Below are positions 54,034 through 64,000 of a stretch of 64,000 nucleotides of DNA, piece after piece. The notes under the pieces are model-generated. The model saw only the letters and a program-made list of their open reading frames with translations, made no database searches and was not told where the DNA came from. The number at the start of each line of letters is the position of its first letter. Position 1 is the stretch's first letter. This DNA comes from Plasmodiophora brassicae (taxonomy: Eukaryota; Endomyxa; Phytomyxea; Plasmodiophorida; Plasmodiophoridae). The position numbers and the translations under genes were made by a program. The DNA lies in the NCBI GenBank assembly GCA_039704465.1, contig JASFAU010000013.1, positions 124,001 through 188,000 on the forward strand, in the 5' to 3' direction.

Positions 54034-55613
54034 TCACAATTCCAGGATGCGAATCGGGACCGCGTCCGACATGGTCGGCACGCTCGTGAGCTTCTTGTGC
54101 ATGACGGCGCCGACGACGACAGCGATGGCAAGGGCGCCGGTCAGCCCAAGCATCAGGTACAGGAGGGTCATCCGCCCGGATGCCCTTGTCCTTGCGGGTC
54201 GGGCCGCCGCCGCGTTCTTTACCCGGCTGATTTCGGCACGGGCCTTCGCCGATAGGCGGTCAGCGTACGCGTTGACACCAATCGCGGTGATCGCCGCCAG
54301 GGCAGCCCCTTTGGCGAACGGCGCCGCTGTCGGCGCGGGTGTCGCTTTGACAACAATATCGGGGGCCTTCAGCGACGTTCGCCCAGCGGCGGCACCCGCA
54401 AGGAGGCCGGCTGCGATACCCCACGGGATGGTCGACCATTTGGCCCGGGTCTTGTCGACGTTGCCCTGCTTCTCCTTGATGGACGCCTCGAGCAGCGAGA
54501 GCGTCCGGCGGCATTCGACGACGCGCAGGCTCTCGTGAATGCGCTTCTCAACGAGGGCGTCCATGTTGGCGGTCAGGTCGTCGACCCGGACCTTGAGCGA
54601 GGCGATCGTCGCGTTCAGGTCCGTCGTGAAGCGCTGTTCTAGTCGAGCGAACTCGTCCTGCTTGATCTTGATGATGTGCTGCCATTCCGCCACCCGTTTC
54701 TCGTGCAAACGGCGGTTCTCGGCCGCGTTCGCGTCGGCTTCTTCGACGATCGCTTGTATTTCGCGGTGACGACGTTGGATCGCCGGCTCGCGCTGGGCAG
54801 ACAGGTCGGCGATCTTGTCGCGCAGCATGCGTTGCTTTTCGACTCGCGCAGCACGATGCCCGTCGGCCTCCTCATTCGCAAGCTCGGCGTCGCGTTCGAG
54901 CTGGGCGATATCGTCGCGCAGCTTGCCCGTCATGTCGCCGCGCGCCGCATCCAGGGCGCCCTCGGCTTCTCGTATGTGTCGCTCCGTCGCCAACGTCTTA
55001 TGCCCTTGCACTACGACGTCGTTGTCGCCGTATAGCCACGTGATCCATGGAAACAAGTCCGACCAGAGCGAAATGGCGCCGTCGTGCAGCTTGAAGATGT
55101 TGCGGAACCTGCGATCGCAGCGGCGGTCAGCCACTGTTCACATCCGGTCTGCACCACGCAGGCACAATATACCCGATGGCTTGCACATTCTTCAGGTGCT
55201 CCTTGTCGCCCGGTCGGAGGAACTCGTTATTGACGGCTTTTACCATGGGTCTGCTGTAAGAGAACGAGAAGATGATCTTCTGCGCGCCATCGCAACCTGC
55301 CATTCTGGATGGAGGAAGCCTCAAGCACCCGGGGCAGTTGCAATCTGCGGGCACCGTGCTGGTGGAAAACCATTAGGTCAGTGGCGATGGCGCGGGTTTC
55401 CATGCACGCAAGCGGGGTTGCGACCGACATGATTGCTTGTGCCGATGTGGGACTCGACCCTGGGACCTGGACGCACTTTACTTCCGGGCTCTGGCACATC
55501 TGGCAGGACTGCGCCCAGGCCGAATACGTGCGGATGCTGCCGCTGACCTGCACCGGCGACAGCATGGCGAGCAAACATGCCGCCGTGCTAAACGTAATCC
55601 ATACGGCCTTCAT
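54034..55613 (-). CDS. Secreted coiled-coil single-span membrane protein, member A of a divergent pair
   Basis: Start at 55613 gives a signal peptide (KAVWITFSTAACLLAMLSPV). A Cys-rich patch (WAQSCQMCQSPEVKC) follows. Other exons give GCDGAQKIIFSFSY and FLRPGDKEHLKNVQAI, then IFKLHDGAISLWSDLFPWIT. A long lumenal coiled coil follows (about 54420-54970), then a Gly/Ala-rich GIAAGLLAGAAAGRTS, a basic linker, one C-terminal span (TLLYLMLGLTGALAIAVVVG) and a short tail. Introns lie near 55375-55300 and 55140. The same module order and motifs occur in the divergent gene at 55800. The family is not recognised. Confidence 0.65.
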
Positions 55614-55799
55614 GATTTGGCGACTGAGTCCTGCGAGAGCGGCACAGCGCCTTCGGACGGCACCTGCAGGTCTAAATCGGTGCGCAGAGGGCTAATTCGG
55701 TGTTTTGAGACGCCCGTCCGCCATCCCAGGCAACTTCGGGCTCCGGTCTCTTGCGAACGTCATTTCCGGTCAGCCACCTTGCCATCGCTGGTCGTGAAG
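55614..55799. promoter_or_regulatory. 186-bp shared upstream region of the divergent coiled-coil pair
   Basis: The start codons at 55613 (minus) and 55800 (plus) flank only 186 bp, so both genes must share it for transcription. No TATA box is seen. Confidence 0.45.
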
Positions 55800-57451
55800 A
55801 TGAAGTACGGCCTCCTGTTCGTATGGGCTCTGGTGTTGTGTTCCTGCATGGGCCTGTCCTACAAGACGTTCCAGGAATGGAGTTCCTCTTGCAATATCTG
55901 TCAACATGAAAGCATGGCAGACGGCAAGTGCACAGTGGACAACTATGGCCAGAGCACAGTGACTCTAGTTCAGTGCTGCTACAGCGTCGTGGCCGGCCGC
56001 GATATGGGGTATGATTCTGTAGCCATCGACGCTCTTTCGACTCGCTGATTGCGACTCACTTCCAGGATAGTTGTCATGGATCCTGAACGTTTCATGCGAG
56101 AAATGTCTTCGCCTGACAGATTCAAAGGTTGTGACGGTGTTCGCATGCTGCGGTTCCATATACACGCCTCCACAGGCAAAGGCCATCAAATACCTCCAGT
56201 CGGCTTCTTCCGGGCTGAAGACCGGGACCACTTGAAAATGGTCGAGGCTGTCGAGTAGGTTACACAAGTCTATTCCAGCACCGTCATACACTGACAACGT
56301 TGTATAGAGTGGCGAACACCAGAGATGACGTCGTCGAAAACGTGCAGTCGTGGATGGGACATTTGTCCTATGTGGAAACCTTCCGTGTGAATGACCTCTT
56401 TTTCCAGAACCCTGGAAAGCAACGGCAGAACAGAGCCGCAATCGATAATGCCAACCGCAAGACGGACCAGGTCAAGTCTCTCAATACGGAACAAGAGCCG
56501 TCGAAGGAATTCATCGCACACGAGCCCGAACTTGCGAACCTTGTGAAGAGCAAACTTGCTGCAAGGAAGAAGTACGATGCGGCTGTGTGGGAAAGAGACG
56601 GCGCGAAAGCGAGTCTCAACGATGCTATTATCGTGGACCTGCAGGCCGAGGCTGATGCTGCGAATGCGCTGCTGCGCTCTGAAGCGATCGACAAGGTGGT
56701 GCAGGAGAGGTACCCCGATCTCTTCGAGAAATACCTGGGTATCGGCTCGGTTAAAAACCGAACCGAAGCCGATCAACGCGCAGAAGAAGATGCAATCAGG
56801 CGTCAGAAGACTCATTACGAGACGCTGATGTCTGACGACCCGTACCAGAGGTTGAATGAGATGTACATCACGCCGGTTACCGAGCGCGATGATCTTCAAT
56901 GTCGGCTCAACGATCTTGAGACAATCATCACTGGCAAGGTGGAGCAAGCAACGAACGGCACGGTGGCGCAATGCGAAGCAGATATCGCCAGGAAGACATC
57001 GGATCTGGAACGCAAAACCAAAGAGCTGAACACCGCGAACAGGAATCGTGCATGGGATGGAGCATTGGGTACGTTAGGTGCAGTTGGAGCTGGTGGGTTC
57101 GCGTTCCACGCCGCCCCGAAGGAAGTCATAACAATCCCCACGTCTTCTACGGGCTTGCAGCAGAAGTGGGTCGGGATGGGTCTCCTAGCCGGAGCAGCGA
57201 CCGGACAAACTGGTATGTCGCTGATGCGGCATATCAAGGCCAAGGGCACGAAGCAGGACGTGTCGCCTCCACAAGCCAGACCGTACGAGCCGCCCATGTC
57301 CAAGACGCTCTTGCTCATCATTGCGGCTGCCGTCGGCCTTGTCATTCTTGCTGTCGCGATCGCCGCCGTCGTCATGAACTGCAGGGCCAGACCTCGGAAG
57401 AAGGTCGACGTCACGATCCCTGCGAATCCGGTCAAGACCAATTTCGAATGA
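55800..57451 (+). CDS. Secreted coiled-coil single-span membrane protein, member B of a divergent pair
   Basis: Signal peptide (KYGLLFVWALVLCSCMGLS), then WSSSCNICQHESMADGKC, matching the partner's W-x3-C-x2-CQ-x(n)-KC pattern. The next exon has GCDGVRMLRFHIHASTG and GFFRAEDRDHLKMVEAVE, aligning with the partner's GCDG and FLRPGDKEHLKNVQAI. A long charged coiled coil (56400-57020) follows, then WVGMGLLAGAATGQTG, a Pro-rich linker, one membrane span (TLLLIIAAAVGLVILAVAIA) and a tail with basic residues. Introns lie near 56045-56064 and 56250-56305. The frames there need RNA support. Type I topology. The family is not recognised. Confidence 0.65.
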
Positions 57452-58663
57452 TCAGCGGCCCACAACGTTGCGGTACATATACCACGGTTTCAAATCGTCG
57501 TCACGAGCCGACTCGCACAGCGATGACAAATTGAATTGCCAAAGTATAGATGAGTAGAGGGCCTCGTAAGAGCATTAGGCCAGGTCGGAAACGTCGGTAC
57601 AAGCAGGTTTCTAGCCAAATGTTCAAGCGGATAAGCCGCCATTCGGGAAAGCGGTACGGGACAAATCCATAGCGTCCTATGATTCGGCGTCCGAAGGCAA
57701 TGTGGCCGGCACGAGACGAGCGGCTACGACACATGGGTGAAGTAAACGCCGCCAAACAGTTGCATGTAGGACTGCATGTCTAAACTATAGGATTGGCCGT
57801 GCTTTTGATCATGTCGGCATAGCAGGAACGTCTTCGTCAAACCCACGGTCGTAGTACTGCCATCGCCTACACCATCCAAACCAGTGAGTAAGGCGGTTGG
57901 TTTCAACTAGTCTAGCCAGAATCGCGCCAGCTAATGTGGGTTTATCAGGCTGGACGTGGGAAGCATCCATGCATGACAGCGTGCATATGGGCGCCAGCGC
58001 CTCTTCCAACATGTCGAAGCGGCCGACCTGGCCGTTTCCAATTGCATGCCGTTCTGGAGCGTCACCGATCAGGTAACGAGTTGAACTTCCGCATGCGTGC
58101 CGTCGAACCACGAAATTTGCCCAGGGGCTGCTCAAGAGAATGCACTACTGTAGAATGAAACGTGATCGTGCCCCGATAGCAGTTTATTAACCAATCGCAA
58201 ATCTTGACGTCGATCACGGTCCCAGTCTACGCAGTAGTCATGTGTTAGATCGATTACAAGTCACTCGCGGAATAGCAATAGAAATTCGACGGGCAACAAG
58301 GGTGAATTCCATCAGGTCTCATATCCAAACGCTCCTGTGGCGACGCATTCATCGTCGTCATTGCAGGTGCCCGTGGCAGATCCGCGATCAGCGGGACGGC
58401 CCGTCTGGCCGCGTTTCGTCAGGCAGAACGCGCCCCGGGGCACACTGCAACGACTGCACGACAGAACGCGCCACCGATCACGCATAGCATGTTGTAATCA
58501 TCTGGAACCAGCATCCCCAAACGACAATCCGAAAACACGTACCTGACCAAGGCCTGCGCCACTCGACTGTGGACTGATGACGGGTCGACGGTCGACAAAG
58601 CGAAATGGCCGGACTCCCCGCAGTCCGCCACGGCGTCCGCGATACCCAGCTACCCCACGGCCC
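57452..58663. other. Gene-poor region left of the piggyBac-type element
   Basis: Weak frames only. A minus frame at 57809-58135 (108 codons) and another at 58419-58631 (70 codons) lack domain patterns; either could be an exon of an unknown gene. No repeats or RNA genes were seen. The region ends at the TTAA insertion site. Confidence 0.4.
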
Positions 58664-58667
58664 TTAA
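58664..58667. other. TTAA target-site duplication, left
   Basis: TTAA directly before the CCC start of the left terminal repeat, matching TTAA at 62494-62497. TTAA is the piggyBac target. Confidence 0.85.
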
Positions 58668-58768
58668 CCCTGGCTTTTTTTTATCCCTTAAAATGGGATA
58701 ATCACTAAAAATAGGTGCCGCGGGCGCCGTGAGTTTTATCCCATTGCCAAAACCGAAGTGGGATAAAA
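58668..58768. repeat. Left terminal and subterminal repeats of the piggyBac-type element
   Basis: After the 13-bp terminal repeat come TTATCCC (58681-58687) facing GGGATAA (58695-58701), then TTTTATCCCA (58734-58743) facing TGGGATAAAA (58759-58768): two small hairpins built from one word, probably transposase sites. Confidence 0.8.
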
Positions 58769-58932
58769 TGTAGTCCCCATCTGAGGCAACTATGACAGCG
58801 ACATGGAGTTCCTGAGAACATTCCAGAAGTTGTGGAGGTTGCTGTAAGGGCCTGAAATAGCGCCCATCCACTGCTGTCAGTCAGGGAGGTCAGGGTGCAG
58901 TTGTGGCCATTGCTCGCGCGAGGTGTTTGCAA

Positions 58933-61900
58933 ATGTCGGATGCTGGCAGCGACGCTGACAGCGAATTTGATCTGGACAACTTCCTTGCTGCTGTCGACGG
59001 GTCTATAAGCGTCGATTTCGATGCTTGTCCAAACGGATGGGCTCCCGTCAACACATCCGAACTGGCATGCACACTGGGCATTGACGACGTGGATAGCTTC
59101 CTGTTACTACATGCCCGCAAAGAGCAGGAGAAGGTCATGCAAAGGATTCTTCAGCGACTCCCTGGTAGGATTCGTTCGCCCAAAAACGTGCCCGCCTTCC
59201 AGCACATTCAGATATGGCTCTCTTCCCAAGTTCTCTCTCCGATGCTGGCGTTCATTAATCGTTTCATCGATGGCCTGAAGGTCACCGGTCCCGAACTTCT
59301 GGCGTTCGTTGCCATGGAACTGGATCTGGCATTCTATCAATGCTCACCATCGAGGTACTTCTCCAGCGCAAAGTTCGTCAAGCGAGCGGGCTGTCCCAGC
59401 CACGAGCGCTATATCGCCATCTTGAAAGCGCTTGGGGGCCGCCATAAGCAACGTGACGTGGACGAGTGGGAAGCTCCGCTGACTCATGATCCGGATGTCG
59501 CTCACGTCCTGGATATCGTCAGGCGTTTGTGTGCTTCTATCGGATTTGTACCGGATTGGTCCATCATCAGTGCTGACGACGATCATCTCCGATTATCGTC
59601 GCATGCTGGTTGATGCGGCCGGGTTACAGTATCAGAAGAATCCGGTCAAAGGGTATGTTGTCCTCACAAGAGATTCGATCCGACCCTAACCTTGACCATG
59701 CACAGGGCTGGCGTCGTGCACCACAGCATGGTATCCGTCACATCGGGCCTCTATCTTGGCGGACACGTGGCTGCCAGGAATGAAACGGTGTCGGATTGCA
59801 TGGAAGTATTATCGCGATCACTTTCGGGGGCATCTGTGGCGTCCAATGCGGTCATCCCGAATATCATCGCCCGTGATCGTGGATACAATGGCGATGAGAC
59901 CAGGCGCACCGCTCTGGCGCAAGGGTCGGATGTTGTTGGAACGACAAAGAGGTCTAGGTCGCTGCCTTTTACGTTCGGCCAGGTCCCTGGCAAATCGCAA
60001 ACTTCTATCTCTGAGAGTGGCAGCCGTTGTGCCTATTGGGCAGTACGACGTTATGACAACGGGAGGCAAGTGTACTTACTGGCATACCGCACCGGGATCG
60101 GGCGCGTTGTGTGTGCGAGACCACGCTTCCTCGAGCGGCTCCGGGTACCTGGACTTTTGTGTCCTGCAATCGCTGTGATCGGCCTCTTGCTCCATCACCA
60201 CACCCACTGCTTTCTATGTTCGAGGCCGAGCTCATCCTGCAACTCACGATCTCCCAGCGTACTCCCGATTGGTTCCTACTCAGGCACTTTCGCATAACTG
60301 GCACCGGTTCTGCAGCTTCGTATTGTTTCATCGCGAAACTGGCCCGAAATGATCCTGACTTCGAAATCGACCCCGAAACGAAGAGGGTACTTGATCTACT
60401 TGCGATCCAGTACGGGCGTCCAGAGGCTGACCGCGGAGAAGGACGAGCAGATCGAACCTTTACTGAAGAAGACCTCAGGGCGATGACGAACGACACCCTT
60501 AAAGATCATTGCCGAGCGAAAGGTTTACGTCTTGGAGGCAAGAAGGAGGACCTGGTTAAACGTCTGATGGAACATGGTACTGGTGGAAGTGGTTGCGGCC
60601 AGTTTCGTCGAATCGAGGCTGCTCTAATGTCGACATGGTTCATGGCGCCGTTGAAGAAAGACCACCTGAAGATCGGTTCCCTGAACGAAACCAACGTTGA
60701 GCATGGGATTCGCCAGTTTGTGGAAAGACATGGCAGTGGTCTGAAGGTTGTATGCCACAAGCAGTACGGTCTTCTGTGCCATCGTCGGCAACATGAAGCA
60801 GCGTTCTCGCCAGACCTGGTGGCTGTCCTGCACTGTCCCCAAAGAGGAGCCTTTCTTTCTGGAATGGAATTTAAGACGCGCACGTCTAGAGACACCCTGC
60901 AAACCGACGAAGCACTATCCCGAGTTGTTGGCGCCTTCTGTCGCGTCAATGTGTCTACTGACGCTGCCTTGTTCCGAACCGCCGTTCCCAATCGATCTTA
61001 TCGGGGTCAGCTTATCCACGATATGTCGTGTGGTGGCCTGGACGACTGGCTGTTCTGCATTTCATCGACGACCAGAATCATTAGGGTCGTGCACGTGCAG
61101 ATTAACGTGGAAGATCGCGCGTGCTACTTGTCAAGTCTGTCGTTCATACGCGAACGATACCTTATGTGGATATACGGCGACGAACCAGTTCCAAAGTTCG
61201 ATGAAGACGAATTCGGACACGCGATCGATGACGTGACTGTACGTCAGACGTTGCAACTGTGGCGTACAGTAACTGCTGTGGTGATGGAAAGAGGCCAACC
61301 GCTGCCGAAAGGCAAGCATATCCTGCCGTCACTGGTTGCCCTGTGGAACCGGATCAAGGGCGGCGTTGACGTGTACAGCAGATACCTCAAGAATCTACAC
61401 TCCCGACACTCGTCGCTGAACCCCGTTCAAGCGATCTGGCTCAGGATCGTAATGACTCTCGTTTACAATGCTTACCAGTCGCACACCATGTGTCAGGTAA
61501 TTCGACATCCAACGCAATTGCAACCCTTGACTGACAACACTTACAAGGTTAACGACTTCCTAACGAATGAACAAGCATGCCAAACGTTCCACGCGTACCG
61601 GCGTGCCCGAAAGGATCAAGTGAGCTTCGGCGAGTTCGTGGAGGCTATCTCTGACGAAATCCCGAAGTTGTCAGTCGACGTCCTTCACGTCGGTGTACCA
61701 GTTGCAGAAGATGGGGAGAGCGTCGGCGATGACGACAGGCATGGCGATATCACTTTCGCGTACAACAAGCGGGAGAAGTTTTACCAAGTCCCTTCGCTGG
61801 TCGCAAAGCGAATGAACAAGCGACTGAAGCACCAGCAATCCAGTCTACACGGTAAACGTCTTACCTGCCTCGTGTGCTGCAGCCGGGTGCACGATGGTAC

Positions 61901-62159
61901 GACGCCACATCTCGGGCGCCTGGGATTCAAGACGTCATGGGCCTGCTCTGTCTGTGACGTTCCGCTTTGCAGGAAGAAGCGCTATAATGGCAGCTCGTGT
62001 TTCGAATTGTTTCACACTCGGCTGGAAGCGTATCCGTGCTGCGACTCTGCTGAGGTCCCATCCGTTCAGGGCCACTCGAATCGAGCTCCCCGCCCACGCG
62101 TCGTGAGAGGATCCCCAGCAGCCGAATCACCGATCACGTACGCGGTCGATGTCGGCTGA
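58933..62159 (+). CDS. piggyBac-type transposase with nested YqaJ-like nuclease and SAP domain
   Basis: Moves the enclosing element. The start at 58933 leads to an acidic N terminus (DAGSDADSEFDLDNF) and a piggyBac core (VTGPELLAFVAMELDLAFYQ). The first catalytic Asp is in SADDDHLRL. One frame break follows near 59606. Then an intron (59653-59705), the second Asp in ARDRGYNGDE, and a second intron (60145-60224). A YqaJ-like nuclease begins QRTPDWFLLRHFRITGT. A SAP domain (LKDHCRAKGLRLGGKKEDLV) interrupts it, and it resumes at NETNVEHGI and SPDLVAVL through GMEFKT, the PD-(D/E)xK core. The third Asp is in KGGVDVYSR. A Cys/His-rich piggyBac end (CLVCC, CSVCDVPLC, CFELFH) closes it. Confidence 0.82.
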
Positions 62160-62249
62160 TAGTGTTCGTCGCTCGCGTCGCAGCTTAAGCCAACCTGGGA
62201 CGTGAGCACCATAAATTCGTTTGAATTAAACGATTCAGTGGTTCCCGTT

Positions 62250-62493
62250 TTTATCCCACAACACGGCGCAATTATGGGATAAAACACGATTACACTGGAC
62301 CCGCTGGAGCCAGTTTTTGACAACTCACAAGACGATCTCTAGATCTACCCAGATCAAATCCTTGCAGATATGTATTCAACTGGACGTGATCTATGATGTC
62401 CCAAGGCTTGGGAGTCCAGCCTCACGTTACGTGATGAAGCCGTGGCCTCAACTTTTGTTACCGTTTTTTATCCCATATGCAAAAAAGCCAGGG
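62250..62493. repeat. Right subterminal and terminal repeats of the piggyBac-type element
   Basis: TTTTATCCCA (62250-62259) facing TGGGATAAAA (62276-62285), a further TTTTATCCCA at 62466-62475, then the 13-bp terminal repeat at 62481-62493. Confidence 0.8.
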
Positions 62494-62497
62494 TTAA
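62494..62497. other. TTAA target-site duplication, right
   Basis: TTAA directly after the GGG end of the element, two bases before the (minus-strand) stop codon of the Elongin-A gene. Confidence 0.85.
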
Positions 62498-62499
62498 CG

Positions 62500-63606
62500 T
62501 TATCTGCGGCGACCCCGCACGAACTTCTTCTCCATCTCGAGACGTTTCCGAACCGGCCCCACGATCTTCTCCAGCCTGGAGCGCGCAGGGTTTGCCGCCG
62601 ATGACGAGGCCGACGTTCGTTGGCGCTTCTCCGCCTTGCGGACAGCGGATGACGCCGCCGGCAAGCGCTTGATGGATGTCTGTTGCTTCTCGACCGCCGT
62701 CTTCGCCTGCCGTTGCTCCAAGCTCTTGATGTACTGCTGCTGGCGCGCTTCACGCTCGTTCATAACGGTAACGTAGACCTGACGCCAGAACCCCGGTGGA
62801 GTCTGGTGCGATCCCAGTTTCGCATGCTCAGCTCGGTACCGATCGGGAATGTCGAGACGTACGATCCTCTCCCAGGACCCTGAAACAGCACCGTCAGACA
62901 CGGCACCGCACACGCTGTCACCTCGCCGACCGTCAAGCTCGCTGACCAGGTGCGGATTGAGGCGCTCGATCCGAATCAGGTCGTCCGCCTTGGCGTTTGC
63001 CACAAACTGCAGAAGCAGCGATGTTGGGAACGCCCGCGGAATCTCGCCCAGCCTCATGATCTCGCGGCGCACGAACCCAACACACAGCGACTCCAACGAC
63101 GGCACCCTGCCAGCGGGACGACGCTGGACCGCGCGCATCTACGAACAGCAGTGATTCAATGTCGACTTACTAACGCGATGTGATACGTGACTGACCGCAG
63201 GCACTGGCGAATTGCTTGCAGCAGGCGTCGTAGTGTCCTGTACGACGGATCGCCACGACGCGATGACGCGTTTGGCGATCCGCTGGAGTTGCGGCGCGGC
63301 GATCCGCTTGCGGGCCGAATTGACGATCGCCCCGATTCGCGTCTCGTGCAGCGTCTTCTTCGACATCGGGTATCGCTCCAGCTCGACCAGCACGGCGTGG
63401 ATCGCCGACGCGTCCTGCGCCGACGAATCCGACGACGCCAGCACGCGCAGGCGCTCGCCCGCCTGCACCAGCGCGGCCGACGCCATCGGCGAGTTCGGGG
63501 CCGAACGGGATTTGTGGCACGCGCCCTCTGCCGACCTGTTCGACAGTGCCGCACACAAAACGGCCCGCTGTCGCCCCGTCGGCCGTCGACGCGACCCACT
63601 CGGCAT
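62500..63606 (-). CDS. ELOA: Elongin-A (TFIIS-N domain plus elongin-A domain)
   Basis: Transcription elongation factor and, with elongins B/C, an adaptor for ubiquitin ligation of stalled RNA polymerase II. Exon 1 has the TFIIS N-terminal fold: LVQAGERLRVL, then YPMSKKTLHETRIGAIVNSA and AKRVIASWRSVV. After an intron (about 63130-63205) exon 2 begins with the BC/F-box-like VPSLESLCVGFVRREIMRLG, PRAFPTSLLLQF and IERLNPHLV, then WERIVRLDIPDRY and a basic tail ending RGRRR. Start at 63606 is the first ATG, but a TATA-like word lies immediately before it (63607-63617), so translation may begin at 63486 (MASAALVQAG). The stop is two bases from the transposon's TTAA. Confidence 0.88.
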
Positions 63607-63617
63607 CTATTTATAAT
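63607..63617 (-). promoter_or_regulatory. TATA-like box immediately before the first ATG of Elongin-A
   Basis: Minus strand reads ATTATAAATA one base before the first ATG. If it is a real core promoter, transcription would start inside the first exon and the next methionine (63486) would be used. Confidence 0.35.
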
Positions 63618-63749
63618 ACGTGGCAAGTCTCGACTCTCGACACGGCTGCAGCGCGTCACTGTACGCCGTGCCACAAGCTGCAATCTTCTGTCCGGGAACG
63701 CGGGCGCATTCTTTGTCGGCGACTAAGGCATACTGGCGATGGTGGCCGC

Positions 63750-64000
63750 ATGAGGTGCGTCTGGTGCTGCCTGGCGTTCACCCTGCTGATCGTGGTGGTC
63801 CTGGCTGCCCTGGTCGGCGTGACCGCGTACCGGTTCAAACACGAGTTCAAGGTGCAGGCTGCACTGAGCAACATCGGGCCGATCTCGTTGGCGTCATCCG
63901 GGCACTTGAGCGCCGACGTCGGCGTCCAGGTCACGGTCCATAATCCGAACTTCTTCACGATTGTTGTCAAGGACGGTGAAGTGTCCTTGCTGTACGGGTC
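63750..64000 (+). CDS. LEA2/NDR1-like membrane protein, cut by the window end
   Basis: Start at 63750: a short Cys-containing N terminus and a membrane span (FTLLIVVVLAALVGVTAY), then a lumenal LEA14-type beta domain with the signature VTVHNPNFFTIVVKDGEVS. Plants and protists have many such proteins; most are membrane-anchored with the LEA2 domain outside the cytosol. The frame is open at the window edge, so the end is not seen. Confidence 0.7.
   Translation, partial: MRCVWCCLAFTLLIVVVLAALVGVTAYRFKHEFKVQAALSNIGPISLASSGHLSADVGVQVTVHNPNFFTIVVKDGEVSLLYG

Larger units (their letters stand above)
58668..62493 (+). mobile_element. piggyBac-type transposon encoding a nuclease-fused transposase
   Basis: 3,826 bp between two TTAA sites. 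The ends are 13-bp perfect inverted repeats (CCCTGGCTTTTTT at 58668-58680; its complement at 62481-62493), with the CCC...GGG termini typical of piggyBac. Several copies of TTTTATCCCA or its complement lie inside both ends. It encodes one transposase gene with two introns. Exact ends and target duplication indicate a fairly recent insertion, but the gene has one frame break near 59606. Confidence 0.88.

Noticed and set aside
57809..58135. 108-codon minus frame as a separate gene
   Set aside because: No domain, start context or neighbour support; could be one exon of an unknown gene, so left unnamed.

Overview
This is a nuclear genome window from a eukaryote, probably a zoosporic protist. It is GC-rich and gene-dense, with a gene every 1.5-2 kb on both strands. 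Genes carry short GT-AG introns, mostly 49-70 nt. The content includes ubiquitin E1, Rab GDI, PDI, SCAPER, Elongin-A and NC2alpha homologues, all eukaryote-specific. Centrin, a sperm-tail PG-rich repeat protein and a protein with two CTFKP motifs point to a flagellated cell. A rhizarian (plasmodiophorid-like) or stramenopile source is my inference; the window alone cannot settle it.

Layout. 1-1.1 kb: gene-free, with a perfect 58-bp inverted repeat and an AT-rich palindrome. 1.1-6.0 kb: PDI and UBA1. 6.4-8.2 kb: a secreted cystatin-like protein, a small membrane protein and a decayed partial copy of it. 8.3-16.3 kb: ciliary-type genes, a small Cys/His protein, centrin, NC2alpha, asparagine synthetase and a membrane-anchored pseudokinase. 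16.7-19.7 kb: an apparently intact pogo/Tigger-type DNA transposon. 19.7-26 kb: a small coiled-coil protein, a membrane protein, a divergent pair of mitochondrial-type paralogues, Rab GDI, a 40-bp minisatellite and an acyl-CoA dehydrogenase. 26-41 kb: P-type ATPase, zinc-knuckle protein, double-PH protein, securin-like protein, acyl-CoA synthetase, CTFKP protein, ribose-5-phosphate isomerase and a membrane protein. 41.5-46.2 kb: tRNA-Thr(CGU), a transposase remnant, a secreted B-lectin and a TRPML/PKD-like channel. 46.3-54 kb: a plant-type PPR-DYW editing factor, SCAPER and a GT61 glycosyltransferase. 54-57.5 kb: a divergent pair of unfamiliar secreted coiled-coil membrane proteins. 58.7-62.5 kb: a piggyBac-type transposon. 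62.5-64 kb: Elongin-A and the start of an LEA2-type membrane protein.

The most remarkable object is the 3.8-kb TTAA-flanked piggyBac-type element. Its transposase has a YqaJ-like PD-(D/E)xK nuclease, itself holding a SAP domain, nested between the second and third catalytic aspartates. Next are the divergent 54-57.5 kb pair, which looks like an undescribed family, the canonical DYW protein in a probable protist, and the pogo element carrying SHOCT-like and C2H2 modules.

Limits: no similarity search, gene predictor or RNA evidence was available. Exon joins were made by hand from GT-AG sites and reading phase. Several genes have single-base frame breaks that could be real mutations or assembly indels.
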